Assembly (NCBI RefSeq): GCF_020819595.1
Contig: NZ_JAJHNP010000005.1
Span: 372,001-436,000 of the forward strand
From: Streptomyces barringtoniae
Lineage (GTDB): Bacteria; Actinomycetota; Actinomycetes; Streptomycetales; Streptomycetaceae
Length of the DNA stretch: 64,000 nucleotides
Reading direction: 5' to 3'
Made by a program: the position numbers and the translations under genes. The first letter of the stretch is position 1. Each line of letters begins with the position of its first letter. The notes below the pieces were generated by a model. The model was not told where the DNA came from. It did no database searches and worked only from the letters and a program-made list of their open reading frames with translations. Shown one piece after another: positions 36,891-45,022 of this stretch.

Positions 36891-38144
36891 GTGAGACGTC
36901 GTCTGCTCGCCCTGGTGTGTGTCACCGCTTCCCTCGTGAGCGCCTGCGGGATGCTCCCGGGCGGCCACGAGCGCAAGACGGTCACCGTGTGGCTGATGAA
37001 GGACAGCGCCTCCGCGGACTTCCTGCGGCGCTTCACGGCGGACTTCGAGCGCACCCACAAGGACCTGCGCCTCGACATCCGCATCCAGGAATGGACCGGC
37101 ATCGTCGACAAGGTCCGCACGGCGCTCAAGGACGACTCCGGCCACGGACCGGATGTCATCGAGGTCGGCAACACGCAGGTGCCGCTGTACGCCGACGGCG
37201 GCAAGCTCGCTGACCTCACGCTGGAGTCGATGCGCGACTGGGGCAAGGACCAGTGGCTTCCCGCCCTCGCCGAGCCCGGCAAGGACGCCAACGCGCAGTA
37301 CGGGATCCCCTGGTACGCGGCCAACCGCGTCGTCATCTACCGCACGGACCTCTTCGAGGCCGCCGGCATCACCCGCCCGCCGAGGACCCGCGAGGAGTGG
37401 CTCGCCGACAGCGAGAAGCTCAACTCCGGTGGCAACCAGGGCATCTACCTGGCCGGACAGGACTGGTACACCCTCTCCGGCTTCGTCTGGGACGAGGGCG
37501 GCGACCTCGCCCGGCAGAAGGACTACAGGTGGGAGGGCGCCCTCGGCACCCCGGCCGCGCTGCGCGGCATGGACTTCTACCGGCGGCTGCAGGCACTGGG
37601 CCGCGGCCCGGTCGGCGCCGACGAGGAACACCCGCCCCAGGCCGGGGTGTTCGCCGGCGGCAAGGTGGCGCAGATCATCGCCGTACCGGGGCTCGCCCAG
37701 GCGATCGTGCGGCAGAACCCGGACCTGAAGGGCAAGCTGGGCTTCTTCCCGGTGCCCGGGAAGACCGCCGTGCGGCCCGGCACCGTCTTCACCGGCGGTT
37801 CCGACCTCGTCGTCCCGGCCGGCACCAAGGACCAGTTCGCGGCGACCGCCGTCGTCGGGGCGCTCGTCGGCGCCAAGTGGGACACCGAACTCGCCCGCAC
37901 CATGAACTACGTGCCCAACAAGACCACGCTGGCGAGCAGGGTACAGGGAGAGGAGGGGGTCGCCGCCATGGCCGCGGGCGCGGCACACGGGCGGGCGACC
38001 CCCAGCACCCCTCAGTGGGCCGACGTCGAGGCTGACAACCCGATCAAGGAGTACATGACCCGGGTGCTGTCCGGCGGGGATCCGGCGAGGGAGGCCCGCC
38101 GGGCCTCCGCGAAGATCACCGAGGAACTCGCGCCGGACGTGTGA
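36891..38144 (+). CDS. Sugar ABC transporter substrate-binding lipoprotein
   Basis: A 417-residue extracellular solute-binding protein (family 1). The signal peptide ends in the lipobox LVSAC (Cys16). The mature N-terminus KTVTVWLMKDS and the following FERTHKDLRLDIRIQEW are typical of carbohydrate-binding members; VIEVGNTQVPLYADGGKLAD and YGIPWYAANRVVIYRTD are further family blocks. GTG at 36891 has AGAAGAGGA upstream. No permease or ATPase gene is adjacent, so its partners must be elsewhere, as often in Streptomyces. A palindrome in its promoter suggests control by a sugar-responsive repressor. Confidence 0.9.
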   Translation: MRRRLLALVCVTASLVSACGMLPGGHERKTVTVWLMKDSASADFLRRFTADFERTHKDLRLDIRIQEWTGIVDKVRTALKDDSGHGPDVIEVGNTQVPLYADGGKLADLTLESMRDWGKDQWLPALAEPGKDANAQYGIPWYAANRVVIYRTDLFEAAGITRPPRTREEWLADSEKLNSGGNQGIYLAGQDWYTLSGFVWDEGGDLARQKDYRWEGALGTPAALRGMDFYRRLQALGRGPVGADEEHPPQAGVFAGGKVAQIIAVPGLAQAIVRQNPDLKGKLGFFPVPGKTAVRPGTVFTGGSDLVVPAGTKDQFAATAVVGALVGAKWDTELARTMNYVPNKTTLASRVQGEEGVAAMAAGAAHGRATPSTPQWADVEADNPIKEYMTRVLSGGDPAREARRASAKITEELAPDV

Positions 38145-38588
38145 GCCATGGCAGGCGGGCACGGGTGCGGTGTCGACCGCGGTCTGTGAGGAGCCCCGGT
38201 GCGCGCGGGGTCGACCGTCAGCCGGGGCGCGTGTCCGCATCCAGGGCCATGACGCGCGGCTCGGGCTCCACGCCGCCAACGGTGAACCGGGCCGCCGGTC
38301 CGAGGAGTTGAGCAGCCAGGTGGCTGGGCCGGCGTCCGTGTGCGCACTATGTCGAATGCATGCCGGGCGGCCGCTGGAATCACCCAGATGGAGCAATGTG
38401 CGCCTGTCCCGTCACGTTGCGCCGTCAGCCATGCGAGTGTTCCATGGCAGAGGAGCGAAGCGGCGTGAGGGCCCAGTCACGAAGGTCCTCGACCACGGAG
38501 ATCAGACGCATCCGACTGCCGGCCCCCTCCCTCGGCGTCACGCCGTCCGTGGCCTGCCTGCGCCCTCCTCGAACAAGGAGATTCACCG
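38145..38588. other. 444-base intergenic region at the edge of the accessory block
   Basis: No protein motif recognised on either strand, although a frame of 161 codons from 38170 stays open on the plus strand. Composition shifts from about 73% GC on the left towards lower GC on the right. An AAGGAG ribosome site for the next gene lies at its end. It probably marks one boundary of acquired DNA. Confidence 0.5.
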
Positions 38589-39641
38589 ATGGAAATGCGC
38601 GGACCCATGCATAGCCGTCGTCAATTTCTCGGAGCCGCAGCCGCAACCGCTGTGACGGCCCAGTTCGGCATGGGGGACAGTGTGCAGGCACAGCCGGAAT
38701 CGCGAGAGCATATGGCTCATCCAGGGGTCGATCCTGCGAAGCGGACGTCCTTTGGCCCGGTGAAGCAGATCCACGCCGGGGAACTCGACGTGGGGTACGT
38801 CGAAGCAGGACCGGCCAATGGGCAGGCGGTCCTGCTCATGCACGGCTGGCCCTACGACATTCACAGCTACGAGGCGGTCACGCCGTTGCTCGCGGCCAAG
38901 GGGTACAGGGTGGTCGTCCCCTATCTGCGCGGCCATGGCACCACGCGATTCCTGTCGAGCAAAACGCCCAGGAACGCACAACAGTCGGCGTTCGCCGTCG
39001 ACATCATCGCGCTGATGGACGCCCTGAAGATCGAAAAGGCCATTCTCGCCGGGTACGACTGGGGATCGCGGACGGGCGACATCATTGCGGCCCTCTGGCC
39101 GGAGCGCTGCAAAGCGCTGATCTCGGTGACCGGCTACCTCATTGTGAATGTCGAGGCCAACAAGATGCCGACGCCGCCGAAGAGCGAATGGGCGTGGTGG
39201 TATCAGTACTACTTCTCCACCGAAAGAGGCGTACTCGGCCTTCAGGAGTACCGGCGCGATCTGGCCAAACTGGTCTGGAAGTTCAACTCTCCGACCTGGA
39301 ATTTCGACGAGGCGACCTTCGATCGGACGGCAGCGGCATTCGACAACCCCGACTACGTCGGCATCGTGATCGACAACTACCGCTGGCGCCTTGGGCTCGC
39401 GAAGGGTCAGCCGCGGTATGACGAGCTGGAAAGGCGCCTGGCCGCGGCGCCGGTCATCAAGGTGCCGACGATCACCATCGACGGAGCGCACGATCCGTTC
39501 ACCCCTCCGGGGAACGGATCCGCCTATCGCAAGAAGTTCGCAGGCAAGTACGCGCACCGGACCCTGGACGTAGGACACAACGTTCCGCAGGAGGACCCGC
39601 AGGGGTTCGCGGCGGCTGTCGTGGAAGTCGACGGGTTCTGA
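38589..39641 (+). CDS. Tat-exported alpha/beta hydrolase with Asp nucleophile (epoxide hydrolase / dehalogenase type)
   Basis: A 350-residue enzyme. The N-terminus is a Tat signal (HSRRQFLGAAAATAVTAQFG). The alpha/beta-hydrolase core has an oxyanion motif HGWPYD and the nucleophile elbow GYDWGS with Asp157 rather than Ser. Asp302 lies in GAHDPF and the catalytic His330 in VGHNVPQE. An Asp nucleophile followed by Trp is the mark of epoxide hydrolases and haloalkane dehalogenases. Export of such an enzyme is unusual. Sampled GC is about 57-60%, with codons such as AAA, ATT and GAA that are rare in the neighbours, so the gene looks acquired. AAGGAG lies 8 bases before the ATG. Confidence 0.9.
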   Translation: MEMRGPMHSRRQFLGAAAATAVTAQFGMGDSVQAQPESREHMAHPGVDPAKRTSFGPVKQIHAGELDVGYVEAGPANGQAVLLMHGWPYDIHSYEAVTPLLAAKGYRVVVPYLRGHGTTRFLSSKTPRNAQQSAFAVDIIALMDALKIEKAILAGYDWGSRTGDIIAALWPERCKALISVTGYLIVNVEANKMPTPPKSEWAWWYQYYFSTERGVLGLQEYRRDLAKLVWKFNSPTWNFDEATFDRTAAAFDNPDYVGIVIDNYRWRLGLAKGQPRYDELERRLAAAPVIKVPTITIDGAHDPFTPPGNGSAYRKKFAGKYAHRTLDVGHNVPQEDPQGFAAAVVEVDGF

Positions 39642-39663
39642 CCGGTGCCGCGCCGCCAGGGAC

Positions 39664-40428
39664 CTACCAGGTCTGCTCGGAAGCGCGGACGAGGACTTCG
39701 TTGACGGACACCCTGCGGTCACGCGTGACGACGAAGGCGACCGTGTCCGCGATGTCCTCGGGGCGCAGCATCTCCATTCCGGCCAGTTGCTGGTCCAACG
39801 ACGCCCTGATCTCGTCCCGCGAGTGCGTGACGAACTCGGTGTCCACCGTTCCGGGTTCGATCACGCTCACGCGCAGTCGCTGCCGCATGACCTCCTGGCG
39901 CAGGGCCTCGGTGAACCCGTTCACACCGAACTTGGTCATGCTGTAGACCGCCGTGCCCGGCCGTGCCACACGTCCCGCGGTGGAGCTGATGTTGACCAGG
40001 TCCGCGACCCGGCGGGGCGAGTCCTCCGCCGCGCTCAGCAGGTGGGGCAGCGCCGCGTGGGTGACGTGGAGCAGGCCCTGGAGGTTCACCGTCAGCATGC
40101 GTTCCCATTCCTGGGCCGGCGCGTTCAGGACCGGTCCGGCCATGCCCACACCAGCGTTGTTGACGAGGATGTCCAGGCGGCCGAGTTCGACCACCACACG
40201 TTCCACGGCGGCCGTCGCCTCTTCCGGGTCCGTGATGTCGGCATCCACCACGAGGGCAGCCCCGCCCTCGGCGCGTATCTTCCCGGCCAGCTCCTCGAGC
40301 CGGTCACGGCGCCGGGCGACCAGGGCGACGGCGGCGCCCTCCGCGGCGAGGCTCAGGGCGGTCGCCTCGCCGATGCCGCTGCTGGCGCCGGTCACCAGGG
40401 CAACGGTGTTCTGCAGACGTGCGGACAT
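39664..40428 (-). CDS. SDR-family oxidoreductase (classical)
   Basis: A 254-residue NAD(P)-dependent short-chain dehydrogenase. Cofactor motif TGASSGIGE (13-21), DADITD, NNAG (about 91-94), catalytic Ser148 and YSMTK (Tyr162, Lys166) are all present. ATG at 40428 has AAGGAG 7 bases upstream. It follows the second SDR gene on the same strand (gap 122 bases), so the two may be cotranscribed under the TetR regulator at 41672. Substrate unknown. Confidence 0.93.
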   Translation of the reverse strand: MSARLQNTVALVTGASSGIGEATALSLAAEGAAVALVARRRDRLEELAGKIRAEGGAALVVDADITDPEEATAAVERVVVELGRLDILVNNAGVGMAGPVLNAPAQEWERMLTVNLQGLLHVTHAALPHLLSAAEDSPRRVADLVNISSTAGRVARPGTAVYSMTKFGVNGFTEALRQEVMRQRLRVSVIEPGTVDTEFVTHSRDEIRASLDQQLAGMEMLRPEDIADTVAFVVTRDRRVSVNEVLVRASEQTW

Positions 40429-40550
40429 GACTGTCTCCTTGATCTGGATCGAGATCGAAACTGGGGGTGGGAATGTGTGACGGCGGCGATGCGGAGGTGG
40501 CCGCCCGGTGCCCGTTGCGGGCCCGCGGCTGCTGGTGGTGGAGGGTGCCG

Positions 40551-41510
40551 TCAGGCAGCCGTAGAGACGGTCGCGAGCATGTCGAGGGAGACCTGCCACA
40601 GGCGGGCCGCGTTGTGGAGGTCCACCGCGTGGGCGGCGACTCCCCGGCGCACACCGGGCCGGTGCGGGCCGGCCTCGTTGCAGTCCTCGAAGTACCGGCC
40701 GGTGACACCCTCGGCCAACGGAGAGGCGGCGAGCAGCACCGAGGTCGCGGCACCCTGCTCGATGTTCTTCCAGGACACGTCGGTGCTGGTGGGGTCGAAC
40801 GAGGCCGGGCTGTTGGAGATGTCCCCGATGTGGCGGCCGAGCCGGGTGCTGGTGATGCGGCCCGGGTTGAGGGCGTTGACGGCGATGAGGTCGGTTGCCC
40901 AGCGGCGGCCCGCCTCGACCGCGAACAGGACATTGGCGGTCTTGGACTGGCTGTAGTCAGCCCACGGGTCGTAGGGGCGCTGCTCGAAGTGGATGTCGTC
41001 GAAGATCACGCCGCCGTTGACGTGGCCGACCGAACTGACGGCGACCACGCGTGCACCGTGGGCTGCTGTCAGGGCGCTGTGCAGGCCGGTGGCGAGGGCG
41101 AAGTGACCCAGGTGGTTGGTGGCGAACTGCATTTCCCAGCCTTCCATCGTCCGCTCCAGCGGCGAGGCCATCACGCCCGCGTTGAGGACCAGGATGTGCA
41201 GCGGCCGCCGCCACGCCGCCACAAAGGCGTGCACCGATTTCTGGTCGGCGAGGTCGAGCGGCGCGGCGTCGACCGTTCCCGGACCGTTTGCCGGTGTGAT
41301 CTCCTCCGCGACCTGCACGCCCGCGGCAAGGTCGCGGACGCCGATGGTCACCTCGGCGCCGGCGGCGGCCAGGACCCGGGCGGTTTCCTGTCCGATGCCG
41401 GAAGCGCCCCCGGTGACGATGGCGCGCCGGCCGCTCAGGTCGGTGCCTGCCAGTACCTCGGCGGCGGTGGTCTGCGCCCCGAACGGGGTCGTGAGGAGGT
41501 TCTCGGGCAT
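40551..41510 (-). CDS. SDR-family oxidoreductase (retinol dehydrogenase-like)
   Basis: A 319-residue SDR with a longer C-terminus than the classical enzymes. TGGASGIGQ is the cofactor motif (about 34-42), NAGVM follows, the catalytic Ser lies in VSSVGH, and Tyr/Lys are in YSQSKTAN. The FATNHLGHFALATGL block is typical of the retinol dehydrogenase/WW-oxidoreductase-like group. It is divergent from a TetR gene across a dense cluster of palindromes, which makes it the likely regulated gene. Confidence 0.92.
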   Translation of the reverse strand: MPENLLTTPFGAQTTAAEVLAGTDLSGRRAIVTGGASGIGQETARVLAAAGAEVTIGVRDLAAGVQVAEEITPANGPGTVDAAPLDLADQKSVHAFVAAWRRPLHILVLNAGVMASPLERTMEGWEMQFATNHLGHFALATGLHSALTAAHGARVVAVSSVGHVNGGVIFDDIHFEQRPYDPWADYSQSKTANVLFAVEAGRRWATDLIAVNALNPGRITSTRLGRHIGDISNSPASFDPTSTDVSWKNIEQGAATSVLLAASPLAEGVTGRYFEDCNEAGPHRPGVRRGVAAHAVDLHNAARLWQVSLDMLATVSTAA

Positions 41511-41591
41511 GGGTTCTCCAGGAAGGCGACGGGATCGGGAGGCGAGTGCGCGTCCGATGGCGCGCGGCCAGGGGGTGTCGTACCCTCATAT

Positions 41592-41641
41592 CCGGAACTG
41601 GTTCCGGTTACGCCTTCGAAGGTAACCGGAACCGGTTCCGG
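41592..41641. promoter_or_regulatory. Nested TetR-type operators between SDR and tetR genes
   Basis: Two 16-bp palindromes, CCGGAACTGGTTCCGG (41592-41607, one central mismatch pair) and CCGGAACCGGTTCCGG (41626-41641, perfect), with centres 34 bp apart. Between them is a perfect 10-bp palindrome CCTTCGAAGG (41613-41622), itself flanked by the inverted arms CCGGTTAC and GTAACCGG. The whole lies in the 161-base divergent gap, 30 bases before the tetR start. Confidence 0.82.
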
Positions 41642-41671
41642 TTGCAAGTGTGACGAGGAAGGGAGTCGGCG

Positions 41672-42256
41672 GTGACCGGCATCGAGGGGGGCGCGGCGCG
41701 GCCCAGCAGGCCGCTGCGCGCCGACGCGCAACGCAATGAGGACCGACTGCTGGAGGCGGCAGCGGACGCCTTCGCCCGTGAGGGAGCGGGCGCCTCGGTC
41801 AAGGACATCGCCCGTGCGGCAGGTGTCGGCGTCGGCACCCTCTACCGCCGGTTCCCCTCCAAGGAACTGCTGATCGAGGCGATCTACCGGCAAGAAGTAC
41901 AGCGCCTGTGCGAGGCGGCAGAGCACCTCACCGCCACACAGTCACCGGTGGACGCGCTGCGGACCTGGATGGAGCGCTTCATCGACTTCATGGCCGCCAA
42001 GCAGGGCATGGCCGACGCGCTGGCCGTGGTCCTCACCGACGAGAGCGAGAAAGTACACACCCGGTCGCTGCTCGCCGATGCCATCGCCCACCTGCTCGGC
42101 GCCGCGGAGGGGCAGTCGGTGGCACGGCCAGGGGTCGAGGCGCAGGACGTGCTGATGGCCCTCGGCGGAATCAGCCTCATGGCCGCCAGCGAAGAACGAC
42201 GCGACCTGGCCACCAGACTCATCGACCTGCTCCTGCACGGCGTCGTGAGGAGCTGA
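41672..42256 (+). CDS. TetR-family transcriptional repressor
   Basis: A 194-residue TetR regulator. The HTH is at about 22-66 (AAADAFAREGAGASVKDIAR, then AAGVGVGTLYRRFPSKELL); the rest is a helical ligand-binding domain. GTG at 41672 has GAGGAAGGGAG upstream. It is divergent from the SDR gene at 40551, and the gap holds paired palindromes that fit TetR dimers, so it probably represses the SDR genes and itself. Confidence 0.94.
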   Translation: MTGIEGGAARPSRPLRADAQRNEDRLLEAAADAFAREGAGASVKDIARAAGVGVGTLYRRFPSKELLIEAIYRQEVQRLCEAAEHLTATQSPVDALRTWMERFIDFMAAKQGMADALAVVLTDESEKVHTRSLLADAIAHLLGAAEGQSVARPGVEAQDVLMALGGISLMAASEERRDLATRLIDLLLHGVVRS

Positions 42257-42963
42257 CGCGATCCACACGACTGCCGCACCCGGTTGAGCGGGACTCCCCG
42301 CGACGGCTCGCGCGCTCGGGCCCCTCGGATCCAGCCGGCTTTGGCGTGCCCCGCCGACCACCGAGCAGGAGCTGCGGCAAGAGGCGCAGCACCTTTCGCC
42401 ATGACCTTGCCAGGCCGATCTTTCCCCTCAGCCCGGTCGGAGGCCTTGCGACGCCTTCGTCATGCCCGACGGTGCGGTGGCGCTGGGGATCGGAGATGCC
42501 CCAAGGCCACGAGAGGCGCGGCTGCCCGGCGCTCGACACCGGACTGGAGCGGGCCGGACGGCCCGCCGCCCAGGCCCTGCGCGGTGGGCTGGACGCCGAG
42601 GCGACCGCGGACCGCGTACTCGATGCCGCGTCCGCGGTGGACGACCACGACGATGTGACGGTGCTGGTCGTGCGACGCGTCGAAGAGCGAAGTCGCGCAC
42701 CCCGTCGGCGAGTCGTTAGCCTGAATTCATACTCTGGCACCGATGAGGTCCCCACCGATGTGTGGGGCGGGCCCCGCCGGGCCGCGCGCGTCGGCGAGCG
42801 ACCGTCCCATGGGGACGCCGGCCTCAGACCTCCATATTCCGCCGGGCCCCGGGGTCGGTCCGACCGTCGCAGGTTCCGATCAAGATCGCACTCCCGCATG
42901 GAGCGAGTCCGCGCAGTCACCCCGGGCAGAGCCGACTCGGCTTTCGCACAGAGGGAGATCGTC
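42257..42963. other. 707-base region of decayed sequence
   Basis: Between the tetR and malic enzyme genes. The central part carries recognisable pieces of a PP2C phosphatase in different frames (listed as a pseudogene, 42436-42690). From 42257 to 42435, and from 42691 to the malic enzyme ribosome site, I see no motif. A frame stays open through into the malic enzyme but is not a plausible N-terminal extension. Confidence 0.6.
42436..42690 (+). pseudogene. Remnant of a SpoIIE/PP2C phosphatase gene
   Basis: Pieces of the phosphatase domain appear in order but in alternating frames. VGG is in one frame (42436), DAFVMPDGAVALGIGDA in the next (42450-42500), and QGHE back in the first frame. ALDTGLERAG and the domain end DDVTVLVVRR follow in that frame (to about 42678). 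They match the family pattern GGDWYD-PDGR-GDVxGHG and the closing DDVTLLVVR. The roughly 120 residues that normally separate GHG from the C-terminal part are missing, and no start is present. The gene is therefore shifted and internally deleted. Confidence 0.75.
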
Positions 42964-44637
42964 ATGACCGACAGCCACACGCGGACCCCGGCCATCCCCG
43001 GCGTCCTCGTCGATCCACTGCGTAACCGCGGCGTGGCCTTCACACCCGAGGAACGGGAAGCCCTCGGCCTCACGGGGCGCCTGCCCTCCGCAGTGCTCAC
43101 GCTCGACCGGCAGGCTCAGCGTGCCTACCAGCAGATGCAGGCTCAGAGCAGCGACCTCGCCAAGAACGTGTACCTGGAACAGCTGCACGACCGCAATGAA
43201 ACCCTGTACTTCAAGGTACTCACCGAGCACCTCGCCGAACTGCTGCCGATCGTCTACGACCCCACCGTGGGCGAAGCGATCGAAAAGTACTCCCACGAGT
43301 ACCGACGCCCGCGCGGCATCTTCCTGTCCGTCGACCGGCCCGACGACATGGAGAAGGCCTTCGCCACGCTTCAACTCGGGCCCGAGGACGTCGACCTGAT
43401 CGTGTGCACCGACGCGGAGGAGATCCTGGGCATCGGGGACTGGGGTGTGAACGGGATCCAGATATCGGTCGGGAAGCTCGCGGTCTACACCGCGGCCGCG
43501 GGCATCGACCCGAGCCGTGTCGTTCCCGTGTCGCTGGACGTGGGTACGGACCGCGCATCGCTCCAGGAGGACCCGCTGTACCTGGGCAACCGGCATCCCC
43601 GCGTCCGTGGCGCCGACTACGACTCGTTCATCGAGAAGTACCTGGAGACGGCGTCGTCCGCGTTCCCCGACGCGCTCCTGCACTTCGAGGACTTCGGTCC
43701 CAGCAACGCACGGCGGATCCTGGAGCAGTACGGCGGCCGCTACCGGATCTTCAACGACGACATGCAGGGCACCGGAGCCATCACACTGGCCGCGGCCCTG
43801 TCCGCCGTCAAGGTCAGCGGTGTGCGGATGCGTGACCAGAAACTGGTCGTCTTCGGCGCCGGGACCGCCGGCGTGGGCATCGCCGACCAACTGCGCGACA
43901 CGATGATCCGCGACGGCGCGGACGCGGAGCACGCCGCCGCACAGGTGTGGCTCGTCGACAAACAGGGGCTGCTCATCCGGGACATGACCGACCTGCGCGA
44001 CTTCCAGCAGCCCTACGCGCGTGATCCGGCCGAGGTCGCGGACTGGGAGCGGAGCGATGGTCAGGTCTCACTGCTGGAAACGGTGCGCAGGGTCGAGCCG
44101 ACCATACTGCTGGGCACCTCCACCGCGCATGGCGCGTTCACGCGTGAGGTCGTCGAGGCCATGTCCGAGGGCACCGAGCGGCCGATCATCTTCCCGATCT
44201 CCAACCCCACCTCCCGGATCGAGGCCATGCCCGCCGACGTCATCACCTGGTCCAGGGGGAAGGCGCTCGTCGCGACCGGCATTCCTGTCGAGCCCGTCGA
44301 ATACGACGGCGTGACCTACCGGATCGGGCAGGCCAACAACGCGCTGCTGTACCCGGGCCTGGGCTTGGGGACGATCGTCTCCGGTGCGTCCCAGGTGACG
44401 GCGGGCATGCTGCTCGCGGCCGCTCGGGCGGTCGCCGACCAGGTCGACCCGTCGGGGCCGGGCGCCTCCCTGCTACCGGCCGTGGACGATCTGCGGGAGT
44501 CGTCCGCGATCACCGCGACCGCGGTGGTCGAGGCGGCCCTCGACGACGGCGTGGCCACCTCCAAACCGGTCGACATCGCAGAGGCTGTCCGCCAGGCCAT
44601 GTGGCAGCCGGTCTACACCGACGGAGCAGCAGCATGA
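42964..44637 (+). CDS. NAD-dependent malic enzyme
   Basis: A 557-residue malate dehydrogenase (oxaloacetate-decarboxylating), the long form related to the E. coli SfcA/eukaryotic enzymes. It converts malate to pyruvate and CO2. Visible blocks: the N-terminal [17 protein letters not shown], the malic enzyme substrate region [17 protein letters not shown], catalytic NDDMQGTGA with the metal-binding acidic residues, the Rossmann motif [12 protein letters not shown] and [16 protein letters not shown] at 42964 has GAGGGAGAT upstream. Its TGA overlaps the ATG of a degraded fumarase gene, so the two once formed an operon for fumarate/malate metabolism. Confidence 0.95.
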   Translation: MTDSHTRTPAIPGVLVDPLRNRGVAFTPEEREALGLTGRLPSAVLTLDRQAQRAYQQMQAQSSDLAKNVYLEQLHDRNETLYFKVLTEHLAELLPIVYDPTVGEAIEKYSHEYRRPRGIFLSVDRPDDMEKAFATLQLGPEDVDLIVCTDAEEILGIGDWGVNGIQISVGKLAVYTAAAGIDPSRVVPVSLDVGTDRASLQEDPLYLGNRHPRVRGADYDSFIEKYLETASSAFPDALLHFEDFGPSNARRILEQYGGRYRIFNDDMQGTGAITLAAALSAVKVSGVRMRDQKLVVFGAGTAGVGIADQLRDTMIRDGADAEHAAAQVWLVDKQGLLIRDMTDLRDFQQPYARDPAEVADWERSDGQVSLLETVRRVEPTILLGTSTAHGAFTREVVEAMSEGTERPIIFPISNPTSRIEAMPADVITWSRGKALVATGIPVEPVEYDGVTYRIGQANNALLYPGLGLGTIVSGASQVTAGMLLAAARAVADQVDPSGPGASLLPAVDDLRESSAITATAVVEAALDDGVATSKPVDIAEAVRQAMWQPVYTDGAAA

Positions 44638-44953
44638 ACAGGCGACACTCCGCCGCCGACCGCGCAGGGTCGGCCGGGCGGGACGAAGGCCCGAAGATCC
44701 TCGACATCCCCATCGGCCTGCACACGACCGGCACCCGGCGGGAGACCGACTCCACGACAGTTACGTCGACCGGTCCCTGATGCTGGTCATGGCCCTCTCT
44801 CCCGTGATCGGTTACGACAAGACCTCCGCGATCGCCCACAAGGCCGACGACGAGGACACCACCCTGCGTTCCGCCGCACTGGCTTCCGGTTACGTCAGCG
44901 CCGAGGACTTCGACCGCATCGTCCGGCCCGCCGCCATGGTCGGTGGGGCATAG
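44634..44953 (+). pseudogene. fumC: Class II fumarase (fumC) pseudogene with most of the gene deleted
   Basis: The first part (44634-44758 or so) reads as a fumarase N-terminus ending [10 protein letters not shown], where intact enzymes continue with MGEVEVPADRYWG. After a few codons the frame changes, and 44750-44953 encodes the fumarase C-terminus ([20 protein letters not shown], then [19 protein letters not shown], ending [10 protein letters not shown] and TAG). About 350 central residues, including the whole active site, are gone, and the two ends are out of frame; read directly, the first frame stops at 44780. The ATG overlaps the malic enzyme stop (ATGA), so the operon arrangement survives. 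Confidence 0.88.
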
Positions 44954-44973
44954 AACAACACACGGCCGGGGGC

Positions 44974-44995
44974 CGCCTGCGCGTGGCCGCAGGCG
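44974..44995. terminator. Short hairpin between fumC remnant and egtD
   Basis: CGCCTGC (44974-44980) and GCAGGCG (44989-44995), a perfect 7-bp stem with an 8-base loop, inside a GC-rich stretch between the convergent fumC remnant and egtD. A plausible but modest terminator. Confidence 0.4.
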
Positions 44996-45022
44996 CGGCG
45001 CACTGGCAGACGGCCCCCACAC

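Noticed and set aside
38170..38655. A 161-codon plus-strand frame before the Tat hydrolase
   Set aside because: No motif, composition without protein-like patterns, and it runs over the ribosome site and start of the real gene at 38589.
41908..42963. A 350-codon N-terminal extension of the malic enzyme
   Set aside because: It is an open frame through the tetR gene (other frame) and the PP2C remnant; malic enzyme homologues begin near [11 protein letters not shown] and a ribosome site precedes 42964.
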